From assembly GCA_964036275.1 (NCBI GenBank), contig OZ038440.1:3071190-3135189 (forward strand): a stretch of DNA of 64,000 bases, read 5' to 3'. Below are positions 34,940-45,700 of this stretch, in pieces. Position 1 is the first letter of the stretch, and the number at the start of each line of letters is the position of its first letter. A program made the translations under genes and the position numbers. A model generated the notes under the pieces. That model saw only the letters and a list, made by a program, of their open reading frames with translations, did not search any database and was not told the origin of the DNA. The stretch is from Litoditis marina. Its lineage: Eukaryota; Nematoda; Chromadorea; Rhabditida; Rhabditidae.

Positions 34940-35065
34940 GGAATAGAAGAGAGAGAGAGAGAGAGGGGGGGGGGGGAGAGGAAGAGAGAGAGAGAGAGAG
35001 GGAAGCGGGAGAGGAAGAGAGAGGGAGAGAGAGAGAGGGGCAGAGAGATAGACAGAAAGAGAGCT
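34940..35065. repeat. Polypurine GA/G tract
   Basis: About 125 bp of GAGAGA with a G10 run at 34967. Polypyrimidine tracts lie on the same strand at 34380-34560 and 34720-34800, so the region could pair internally. Confidence 0.85.
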
Positions 35066-36365
35066 GAAATATTTAGTCATTTAGGGACCAAGAAAATAAG
35101 AATACTCAAAACAGAGACTGAACTGAAGTTTCCCCCATCCCTTCTTTGTTCCCTACCCGCCTACCCCTTTGAACACCGTAGCAAATTGTCATGAGAAAAA
35201 CTGAACTACGTGGTCAGCACCTGACCACCCACACTATGCTTCAACAGAAAAAATCGGAAACTCTGTTACTAGAACGTGATTAGATCCTTGATCAAGGTAA
35301 GCTATAGCTATCCCTTGCATCACTTTGCTACGGTGCCAGTTCTCCTTAATACCACTCCTTCTCAGTCCCCCCTACTGCCAACCCCCCCCCCCCCATTGAG
35401 GGCGAAATGTGCGCACCGTGCCTAATCCTCTTCAGATAGTCCTATGGAACCACAATTTGCCACAACACACAACCTTCTCTTCTTACGTAACGTGTTTCTT
35501 CGTCGTCTTTGACGCTTTAACCTTAACGACTTAACGTTAACTTCATTCCTAACCAGACTGTCAACAATCAACTTTTCACAATTCTATCGATAACTTGATT
35601 TACATTTCTCAAGACTAACGAGCAACCTTATTGTTGTACGAATGTTTTTTGTGTTGTGAACACAATTTAATTGTTTTAAAGTTGCTCAGTAACCTAATTA
35701 AGATTCAGCGGTTGGAGCTTGCACTATACTGCCACAAATCCCCGAAACTAGTTCAATAACATGATTGATTTGTTTTATCCGGTCAATCATAGGATTCCTG
35801 GGCGGCTTTGGCAGATTTACTCATGCGTCATGACAAACTAAATTTACATTTTTCTGGATTAACCTGAATTTGTTACCGAATAATATTTCCTCCCGTCATT
35901 TGAACTCCAGATAGTGTCACCATACCATTCTGTTCAACTTTGACAGAAGTCTTTTTTGTGTATTTATGTCACGGGACGCTCAGTTTTTGAACTCTCACTT
36001 GTTAGATTCTTCTGTTTGATATGAATCTCTAGTAAACTTTCCATCTTAATATCCCTCTATCCTCTTTGTTCAAATGGCAGCAATCCGACCAAACTTCATT
36101 CAAATGCTAATCTTGCGATGCTTTTTTTCTGCTACACAACTCCCAGCAGTTTTATGAGATTGCCTCCCGTGTTATGCTAATTTCAAGATGAATTGAGCTG
36201 GTTTCGTGCGTGTTCCGTTAGTTTCCCATACGTTGGTTTGAGAAACGGTAGATGTTTCTATACACGACCCACAAGTACATTCCGCCTAGCAGTCGAAAAT
36301 GAGAAGGTGCAGTAAAGACTACTGTTGATCTGTAAAGTTAGTGACAGCACCTACACATCGAGAAC

Positions 36366-37740
36366 ATGTTGAATTCTCGAAAGAGTACTGTGGGAGTCCA
36401 CCTAAGAATGAGAGATAGTCTAGTAAAAACCGGTACAATTTCACCGTCTCAACCGTATAACACTGTCCAGTGTCCAGTTTTACTTATCACTATGAGCGCG
36501 CAACAGGGTTACTGTACCCTCTTTCCGTTATTTCTCCCTCTGTTTCTTCAACTGGGCTGCCACATCTAACAAGGTGGAAAGTTACGTGTTGAATCGCAAA
36601 AAAATGTATTCTAGCCCATACTAGTCTACACACCCCGACTCCGCGTCCTTGATGGCCACGCGCAGATCTCAGTTGTTTCATAGCTCGTTGCAAAAGGTTT
36701 GCTTTAGTTTTGAAGCGTACTGTATAAGTCCACGTAGGAATGGCGGTGACTCCATTTTACTCCGGATTTCTCTCTGACCCCTACCCATCTTAATCTGGCT
36801 TGAAATACGATGTTTTACTGTGAAACGATTCGAAAAAAGTAAGCATACTGTAAGAGTCAACGTTCGAAAAGTGCCGACTATACCCACCCCGGATCTGGCG
36901 CAATCCCCTTCCTACCCATCCTAATTAGGCCTAGTTGTTCCATAATTCGCTCCCCTCCACCTCAGTGCATCATTAGCCGTCTTCTGTTGACGCCTCAATC
37001 AACTTGTCCCTCCACCTACTTAGTGGCGCCACCTAGCCCTCGAACAAGCACCAGATCCACTCATAATTGAGATGTAGAGGCAATTAAGTACGAATTCCAG
37101 AAATCACAGCAAAGTTTTCCGGAAACTTCTATTTTAAAACTTAAGTGATTAACTTAATGCATGAAATGTAGAGTTGCTTCTTTGTGGCGCCATCTATATT
37201 ATAGCCCCCCCCCCCCAACAAGCAGATACACTCATAATTGAGATCTAGAGGCAACTCTGTACTAACATAGATGAAAACATTTCTGGAAAGACTCCTGATT
37301 CCTTATTCATACTGTAGTCTCAGTAGGAATGAAATAGACTTAAGGTCTCAGATTCCCAAAATTTCTTGGAACCTCAACAAAATTGCCCGGAAACTTCTTT
37401 TTCGAAACTATCTTTGGAAATTTGTTGATTTGAGCTATCTCCATCTACTTATTGATGCCCCTAGCCCCGAAAGAGGAAATCCACTCATAAGTGACAGCCA
37501 GGGGTAAGTAAGTACTAATAGGTCTCAAAAACCAAAGCAAAATTGTCCGGAAACTACTACTTTGGACTTTGGAACATGAATGAGTAATATGTTGGCCTGA
37601 TCCATCTCCCTTCTTAGTACATGAAGGTCCAGATTCACTCCAGATTCACTAATAATTGAACTATAGCGCGGAAGTCAGGCTAATGGTGTTGAGATTCACA
37701 AAACTTCTCGGAACCACGACAAAACTTGTAGCTCTGATAC
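36366..37740. repeat. Degenerate tandem repeats
   Basis: Four diverged copies of a unit of about 200 bp carry CCACTCATAATTGAGAT, a TAGAGGCAA and a CAAAATTGTCCGGAAACTTC block (37050-37740). Upstream, GTACTGTA.GAGTCCACCTA recurs near 36390, 36720 and 36850. No long ORF is maintained. Confidence 0.55.
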
Positions 37741-38467
37741 CTACATGACCAGGAGGTTGACATGATGTAAGTGATGATTTTGAATGACCTCTTTACTGAC
37801 ATATTATATTCTTCTCTAGGCAAAGTAATCGATGAAAAGTATATTCTTTACACTAGCGCAAAAGTTTCACGAAGATTTGCTACCGACCAGATAGTCATTT
37901 TCATGTCATATCCAGAGCTCTATTAGAACCTCACGTAACACTTTAAACCTTCAAACTTTAAACTCATTCACATCAACAACCCAGCGCCCTTTTGACGCCA
38001 ACAACACCTTCACACAACACTCAGTGATACGGGAGAAAAATAAAGCTTGTATTGTATCGTATTGTAACAAATACAAGAAGGACACATTTTGATTGTCTCA
38101 AATCGTATTGAAATTTGACACCCACACCTCTGTCCTGTTTTTACAAATATAATTGCTCTAGCTGTCCTCCGTTCCAAGGACTTGTGACCAACGATAGTCT
38201 ATAGTTTCTTTTTTGTTTCTTCCATTCGGAGGCGGAAATAAACTGACCATAACTGTGACCTTATTCAGTTCCAAAGTGCCTTATTGGTCGAAATCTAGGT
38301 AAAGTGACTCAGGTATATAGGGTATCCTCTTCTCGGAGCAAGCAGTGTATGTTGCCATAATCCGCCACGTGATTGCAGTCTGATACCATTGCTTTTCCGT
38401 GGAAAGTGCAAAGTTATGACGTGTATTGAGAGCAAACTACAGACGAGGTTCAGTCAATTCTCATAAC

Positions 38468-38678
38468 TTAAAGGAGACCGGCATACAACTTGAGCAGAGG
38501 TTTTGTTTCGGGCAGCCTTTAACTATATTGAGATCAGAGAGCACAAATAACTCGTATATCAGTTTCATCAGTCCACGTGACAATCACATGACAATGCTGC
38601 GTGACACGCAACGCGTCCAATCAAAAGTAGGATACAGCAGCTTTACGAGAAACCATGTTGCTCTCCGGTCTCCTTTAA
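38468..38678. mobile_element. TTAA-flanked MITE (family C)
   Basis: TTAA|AGGAGACCGG...CCGGTCTCCT|TTAA: perfect 10-bp inverted termini (38472-38674) bounded by TTAA on both sides, the piggyBac-type target. The internal ORF has no family resemblance. Confidence 0.75.
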
Positions 38679-39149
38679 CCGTTACCCAGTGTCTAGTGTC
38701 TTGTAGGTCAAAAGTAAGAAGTTGATCCAGTCCAATACGATTTCACAATGAAGTTCCTATCTGTACGAAAGCAAGCAATTTATACCTCAATTCCCCAACA
38801 TTTCTTATTTTCAATTTTTTCTCAAAAAACGAACTCGCTTGAAACAGCGAGTTGTACGCATATTTAATCGGCGCAGCATGCAATGAGGTCATAAACTTCT
38901 AGTATGGGGAAGACATTGAATTAGTATGCAAAACAAACGACATATGGCCCAAAGAATGATGGTTATTGGTTACTTTCCATCTCAGAAAATATGTGTCTTT
39001 TTTGAGAAGTCTTCCGAAAGGGCTGAATATAACAACAAATACTACACCGAATAAATAAGTGAATGGAGATTATAAAAGTGAATATATGGCATTCGCAAAA
39101 AATACTATTTCACAATATTACATCCTCTCTCCCCTGTGTCTTTCTCCTC

Positions 39150-39318
39150 CCCTCGTTTTCTTTCTATTCTATCTCTGGATCATCTCGCTCTACCTGTCTA
39201 TTTCTCGCCTTCTTTCTTCTGCTCTGTCTAAATCTCTCTCTTTCTCTCCCTCTCTCTCTTTCTTGTTCCTTTTCTCTTTCTCCCTTTCTCTCATTCTTCC
39301 TCTCTCCCTCTATCCAGC
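39150..39318. repeat. CT-rich polypyrimidine tract
   Basis: CTCTCTTTCTCCC-type sequence, about 500 bp upstream of the Ly6-like gene. ORFs across it are artefacts. Confidence 0.8.
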
Positions 39319-39846
39319 CTATCTCTTAGTAATGTCTCTTCAGATTCTGCCTCTCACTCACTTGATGGGTCCAATGAAAGAATGTCAAATGTGCTTCATT
39401 GAGCGGCATTCAAGGACTTTGACTTTTATAATCTCTAGCTCATGATAAAATAGTAATAATGATGTATATATACATAAAATTGTGAATTTCTGATGTAACA
39501 CGTGACTTTCTGTCTTTTCTACTTCCTTATTGCATAGAGTATAGAGGCTCAGATTCTTAAACGTTGAAGCATTCACAGTCATGCAATTTTACTTTTTTTC
39601 CATGATTGTTTCCCGATTCGTCAGCTCACTTCCAGAAAATTGATCAAACTTTCACCGAATAACTATAAAAACCCCTATAAAAACTGTGCGAGTACAAAAA
39701 CCACTGAAACCTAAGATACCGAACTGCTTCTCGTTTTGAATTTTCTTCTTTACTAGGGACTTTACAACCTGTTTCTCTCACTGTTTTGAATGTTTTTCTC
39801 GAGATAACTAAGCGCTTCTTTTATTATTGTTTAGAAATTGCAGACG

Positions 39847-41042
39847 ATGTATTGCGTACTCCTCGCGTTGTCCTTACCCATCCTTGTCACCAGTTTAGAA
39901 TGTTATTCCGGCAGTCAGTTACAGGTAAATTTTTTATTATTATTAAAGCAAGACGATTATGTGGACTAAATCCAATTCTTCAGTCGTTTAATAAACATGT
40001 TTTCAATTGCAGTGAAAAGGACCGATGTCTCGGGATCGGTCCACATAATCGTCCTACTTTAACGGATTCTGTTCGTTCTGTAGTGTTTAAAATATTTGAA
40101 GATCCTTCTTTGACACGTTGGTTTTTGATTTTCATAGAAGAGGTTAAACTAGTCAGAATAGACCTAAGGAAATTTGTTTTAGTTTCGAACTTCAAATTTT
40201 TTTCGTTGGTCAGCCTCAGCAATCCACAGCATAAGTGCGTAGGGCTACATTGTTTACAGAAGAACAACATTTGATCAATATAATAAAGTTTGATAATACT
40301 ATGTTTAATCAAGCTTTTTATATTTAGGTGCTCGATTGTCCTTCGATAAGCTGTATCAAACAGACGCTGGGAGTAGATACAGTAAGTTCATCAATTGTGG
40401 AGTGGCAATTTATTTCCAACAAACTTCCAAATAAAAAGATGTTTGACTAGTAAATTGAGTATTACGTACAACTTCAATAAAACCGTTAGCACATATTTAG
40501 GTTTCTGATGTGGTTTTCCCACGTAATAAAAGTAACTTTCCCAAGCACGCCTAAACGGTGCATGTTGCCCTATCCCTCTGTGTATGTAGTTTGATCCCAA
40601 TGCTCTTGGTCGACGTTCTTGAATAAGGGGGTGTCATAATAATCAATATCGAAATACAATGATCAGAATACTCCCTGTTCAGTTTACCGATAAAATGTTT
40701 TTATTGGAATTTTTCAACTCTACGGCATATTTTTAGCCTTGGTCATAGTTGAATCCTTCGTTCAAAAAACTAGACCTCGATTTCACGACCGATAAAAGCA
40801 GTAGAAAACGTTTATAAACGGTTTCGTTTTAATTGAAATATTTCCAGGTCCGATACTGTGACGGTGCCGGTATTTCGTCTGTTTGTCAAACGTACCGCAT
40901 CTTCGAGTCGTGTGAAATGATCCCCAACCTCGGTTTCATCTGTTGTTGTTCCGGAAATCTTTGTAATTCCGGACCGGACACACGGTATACGGTGTCTCTG
41001 ACTTCTGCTGTGTTGTTCCTGCTTTTGAGGTTTTTATGGTGA
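39847..41042 (+). CDS. Ly6/three-finger small GPI-type surface protein
   Basis: Three exons (39847-39924, 40328-40381, 40848-41042), all phase 0, give 108 residues. Exon 1 is a signal peptide, MYCVLLALSLPILVTS, leading into LECYSG. The mature part has ten cysteines in a Ly6-like order: LECY, LDC, SC, RYC, SVC, ESC, then the diagnostic CCC...LCN at the C-terminal side. It ends with a hydrophobic tail (SLTSAVLFLLLRFLW) preceded by small residues, so GPI anchoring is probable. Nematodes have many such extracellular proteins, some modulating neuronal receptors; the partner here is unknown. An acceptor TTGCAG lies three bases before the ATG, typical of SL trans-splicing. Intron 1 holds a family A MITE. 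Confidence 0.88.
39943..40062. mobile_element. Palindromic family A MITE, copy 6
   Basis: TTAA-bounded, ends AGCAAGACGATTATGTGGAC and CCACATAATCGTCCTACT, starting 18 bases after the donor of the Ly6-like exon 1. Confidence 0.85.
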
Positions 41043-41864
41043 AGACGTAACCGTATTGTAACTTTGACCAAGAAATTGACCAAACTATTATTCTATCACC
41101 TGGGTATGTTTCAAGCTTTATTTAGAGTTTGTCGAAGTCAGTTTTAACGAATAACGTGAATGTTTTGAATTGACTATATATTGATGAGATACAGTTATAT
41201 CAAGTTTTGCATTTTTCCATAAGTTTTTTCTACTCTACCCCGTGACTTATTTATACTTTTCCGAGAGACATATTTGATGATGTTTTTCATTTATGTTGTA
41301 CAGTGCTCAATATTTTGCATATATGAAGTTTTCGCTAGATATCACCACTAAATGTATAAAGCGAATATATGTTTAGTGTGCGTTGTGGCTTCAGTCTGTT
41401 TTTTGATGGAAAATTCGAAGATTGGCACAATTTATGTGAAATGAAACTGAACTAATGTTTAGGTTCCTTCATATTCATACATTATCGCTTGGTTCTTTTC
41501 GTTCTCTCACGTGTCTCGTTTTCGAACATGAAGTTGAACTCTAACAATCTAGTTTTAACTGACGGTTTTAGTTCTTCCTTTAACTTTCAAACTCAAATAG
41601 TCAAAACATTCAATGTGTCTATCCAATTCACCTTTTGTGGATGGTAACCGGTTACGCATCTGTTTTGTCGCATATACACAATAGGACTAATCGGTATGAA
41701 TGGCGGCCCAACCGGGTACCATCGAAATACCACAAATCGAGTCATAAAACGGTTTCGGCATAAACATGGATCGCTTGTGGGCGGAAATTCTATGAACAGG
41801 GACATAGTTTTTAGTTGGTTGGAAAAGTTGTTGGTTTTTGAGCCAATCTGTATCACTGGTATGG

Positions 41865-42090
41865 TATAGTTTGTTCCACCCAACCCTCTACAGTAATCTT
41901 ACAAATTCCAGGACAAAGTTAGGTATATTGGCGTTCTTTGATTTTCTCCATTTTTTGTTGGTGTCTTCTGAACGTTCACTACTACAAACTCAGGATGTTT
42001 CAAACCAAGATGATAGATCATCCATTAGAAAATGCTTCTCGAATACTTGACGGATTACTGTAGAAGTACATCGCTTGATGAAACAGAGTA
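41865..42090. mobile_element. Tc1/mariner-type MITE (family D), copy 1
   Basis: TAGTTTGTTCCACCCAACCC...CTTGATGAAACAGAGTA, about 224 bp, preceded by TA. Homologous along its length to the nested copy at 62761-62993, which fixes the ends. The right TA has become TG. Confidence 0.7.
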
Positions 42091-42205
42091 TGCCTTGCTC
42101 CTCGCGGCACAACTATCCTCAAGTTCATAGAAGTTTGCGTGAAGTTCTCATGAAGCTCACGTCTCCTACCTGGAGAAAAACGTATGTAGGGAACGACCAT
42201 AGCTG

Positions 42206-42253
42206 GGTTGTAGTTTGAACTCTATACACACCATTATTAGATCAAACTACAAT
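42206..42253. repeat. Small foldback, TTGTAGTTTGA ends (family E)
   Basis: GGTTGTAGTTTGAAC and GATCAAACTACAATT are inverted around a short spacer. The same ends occur at 50292-50366 and 52621-52692. Single arms recur at about 30835, 34206, 43072 and 57958. Confidence 0.6.
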
Positions 42254-42702
42254 TCCGCTGGGTAGAGCAACCTACACCGAGTTTCCTTGTGTGAAGGAAT
42301 CGTAAAATTCAAACATAATTTCACCCTGGGGGTAGAATATAACCTACCTTGAGATTTCCACCCAGCCGGTAGAATATTACCGCCTTGAAAATTTGTTTTG
42401 TTAGATTCGGTTATGTTTGATGCACTCTGAACATGGAGAAACATATTGTGAATGATTCATTTCCGGATGGAACAAAGTTGTGCATAACAAACATCTGTAT
42501 TCAAAACCGGGATGGGTTTGATTCAAACTACCCATAAGGTAAGAAGGCACTTGGAAAAAACGTAATGAAGAGAAAGTCAATTATATTCTATAGAAATCTC
42601 ACTAATAACCCATTCAATAAATAGTTTTCTTTTTGCACGTGTGTCAATTCATGTGTTACATACTCTCTTGCTTATACTGTACCCAACAAATGCATATTGA
42701 TT

Positions 42703-45700
42703 TTAGTACCCGGCTGGCGCCTGCTTTGTTTTTCTCCGGAAATCGCCACACGCGAAAATGGCGTCCTTTTCCACGGAAATTCCCTGAATAATTCCCTCGA
42801 ATCCAGTGGTATTGCGGAATTTCTGGCCGAACTTCCATTCCAGGACTGATTTCAGTTCCTGGAAACATTGTTGTGACGGAAGTTACAAAACGTACTGAGG
42901 TTGCGTGACAAAGTGGACTTCTTGTTGAAAATCGGACTGAACACGATCAATACCCATGCTCTTTCCACGTCAAGCGTGTACGGTGTAGATTGCTCTATCC
43001 GGCTGTACTCGTAGTCTAATCCTGGTTCTTTTCGGTCAAAATTCGTAAATTGAGGCTAGTTACGACATCAAACTACAACAAATATTTGTTCAGTCTCGTT
43101 GCGCATGACAGCTACCAGCTACTTCTATGAGTAAAACGTGAGACGGCCGCGACAATGTCGTTGCCGTCTCAATTTCGACTCAGTCGGCGGGGGCCGAGTC
43201 AGTGATTTCTCAGAGTTCACTGCAAGCTCCATCCGACTGAGTTATAAGAATGAAATAATGAAATGAAATGAAAATGATATAAGAATGAATGAAGTTATAG
43301 TTATAAGATTTATGAATGAAATAAAATAACAATGAAATGAGTTATTATGAGTTAGACTGAGTTATGAGTTATGAGTTATATTGCGCATCAATCATTGTTT
43401 TTCTTGAATCGGTTGTTTGCATTTTCAAGAGGGATGAATCTAAGGTGAAAATCAATTCACGTTACTTCAAGAAAGTGTAGTTCTGTAATTTTGTTCAATG
43501 AAACGTACCTTAGGGAAGCTATCGTCGACCTGAGTGATGTCTGGTGTGAACTGGTTGTGAATCATGGGAGCGTCGATACCCTAAGAAACAATATTGATAA
43601 AACCTCGAGAAAACCTGACTTGCTTCAATTGAAACGGTTTCTATTTTCATCTAATAGGCATGAAAATAGGCATGTAGCCATCCTTGCATTATGCTCTTTT
43701 TTCTTAGGCTAACCGCGGACATATTAGGGTATCAGACGCAAGCTGCGGTTTCGTGGTTTGGTGTTTCTGACAGTATCAGTTCTTTAGTTTTTAAATTAAT
43801 GGTAAGTATAATAATCTCGGGCCACTCGCCGCTAGGAATCGCTGGTCCGTATTCCCAACAGGAATGCATGTTCGCAAGCAGTTCTTCTCCCTCCCTTCAA
43901 GAAGTTTCTCGCATGTCACTGGATCAATGCCATTAGAGCATTCGATAATCCACCATGATGTCTTCAATGAAGGAGGGACCAAGGTCAACTCAGAAGAAAC
44001 TGCTACTACTAAGATCTGTGACATGTATGACGATCACCGCCTCGTAACGAAGCGACGTGAAAGAATAAATATGAAATATGAAATATGAATAATAATGGTC
44101 TTGACATTGAGTTATAGGATTATGTTATTTTGAACTCACTGACCTCTTTGATGGATTGTCCGAACATGAGGGGTCGTACAATAGCCTTTGCTACGGCGGA
44201 AATAATCTTGGAACCACCCGATCCTCCAATCACCATTCGTGGCTGAAAAATATATAGTAAGTTTCACGTCTCAAACGTGTTTCTAAGCGAGGGCTGATAT
44301 GTGGTACTGATCCTCAAAGCGCAAACTATTGTTGAAATTGATCAGAACAGCGTTTGGATTGTGAGTAGAGTTGAAAATGTATGTTTTTTTTGATTTTCCA
44401 AGTTCTGAAGAATTATTATACGTTTCCGGGATCAACTTGATTTTCACAACATCTTGAGCAAGGTTTAGATGTTGCGTTTCGAAAAGAAAATATCTGTGTG
44501 ACCTCTTTGGTGTTCTTGTCGTAGATGACCAATGGACTCATGCTGCTCATCGGTCGCTTTCCGGGCCGAATGAAGTTGGATTCGGAGGGAGCGAAGCCGA
44601 AACTCAAATACAGAACAAGATTAATGTTGATAATGAAGATACCTAAACAGCTAGTAGCACGAAATTGTTAAGAGTAACAAAGACATCGGAACTCTACCTA
44701 GTGTGGTAAAGTTATAAGCCCTTGATTCCTGTCACGTTTCACATGACTATTCCATTTACTGTTGGTAACCTACAATTATAATCACTGTCTTACATCACTC
44801 TTATTTTCTTTTCTTTTCTTTTTTTTTGAAGCAATCAGCATTTTTTTTGTGTTTCTCAAAGTGACTGTAAGTACACTGTCATGTTTCAAACTGTCAGGCT
44901 GTTTGCATGTCAATTTTGTACTTTGTATCTTGACTAAAGCTCACCCGTTAGCCATTCCGGGAGTGGAGAAGTCGTCCATTTCATCATTCCACAGAATACC
45001 GTAGGTGTCCGACTCAACTGCTGCGCCGAACCTAAGATATTATTAATTTAGTGTGTCTCCAACACTTTTTCAAGGAAAAAAAAGTGAAGTTTTCTGTTAA
45101 AAGTTTACTCATTCATGTTTTGAGTAGTTTCGCGGCTCTTCTCTGTGGATGTGAAGGCTGGTATTGCACTGTGAGCGAAACTATACCATATTTTCATGAA
45201 GTACACGGTCAAGGCCAGTAAAAATCCACAATGTTTAACTTTCTCTTTCAATCCCACGTAATTGGATTCTGATAAGCTTGAGATGTTTATCGTCACCATG
45301 ATTTTGACGATAGTACAATGACTAACACTGAGCTTGTTCATACAAGCACATTATTTTTTGTAATATAATTTTTTCTTTCATTTAATGAGCTCACCATCTG
45401 TTGATTGTGGTAGTGGCAGAAACTCCGTTTCCGAACTCATCCAACACTGTCACTTGGGAGGTACCGTGGTCAGCTACCTGTGAGATATGCAGGTTTTCAA
45501 GCTATCGAAAGACATTCAAAAATCAATCAGTTTGATATAGATGAGTTTCGAGAATGTTACAAGATACTAATAACACTTAGCGTAACACTATGATTCATGA
45601 TAGTTGCATTCTGAATCATCCTGTATTATTTGCGGATTGCTACAGAAAAATAATTCGAGAACATTTGATCTATGAAACAGAAAAAACTAAAATATGTTCT

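Larger units (their letters stand above)
30214..38460. other. Long gene-poor region
   Basis: I find no confident protein-coding exon. The stretch holds CT/GA tracts (31590-31780, 34380-34560, 34720-34800, 34940-35065), a pentanucleotide repeat, a LINE tail, an approximately 150-bp tandem repeat, a SINE-like element, a foldback element and degenerate tandem copies at 36.4-37.7 kb. Short ORFs here look like translated repeats. Confidence 0.5.
41043..42702. other. Intergenic region between convergent genes
   Basis: The 3' ends of the Ly6-like gene (+) and the gamma-glutamyltransferase (-) face each other. Apart from a mariner-type MITE (41867) and a small foldback (42206), I see nothing recognisable. 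Confidence 0.5.

Noticed and set aside
38426..38725. 99-codon ORF
   Set aside because: Lies almost entirely within a TTAA-bounded MITE.
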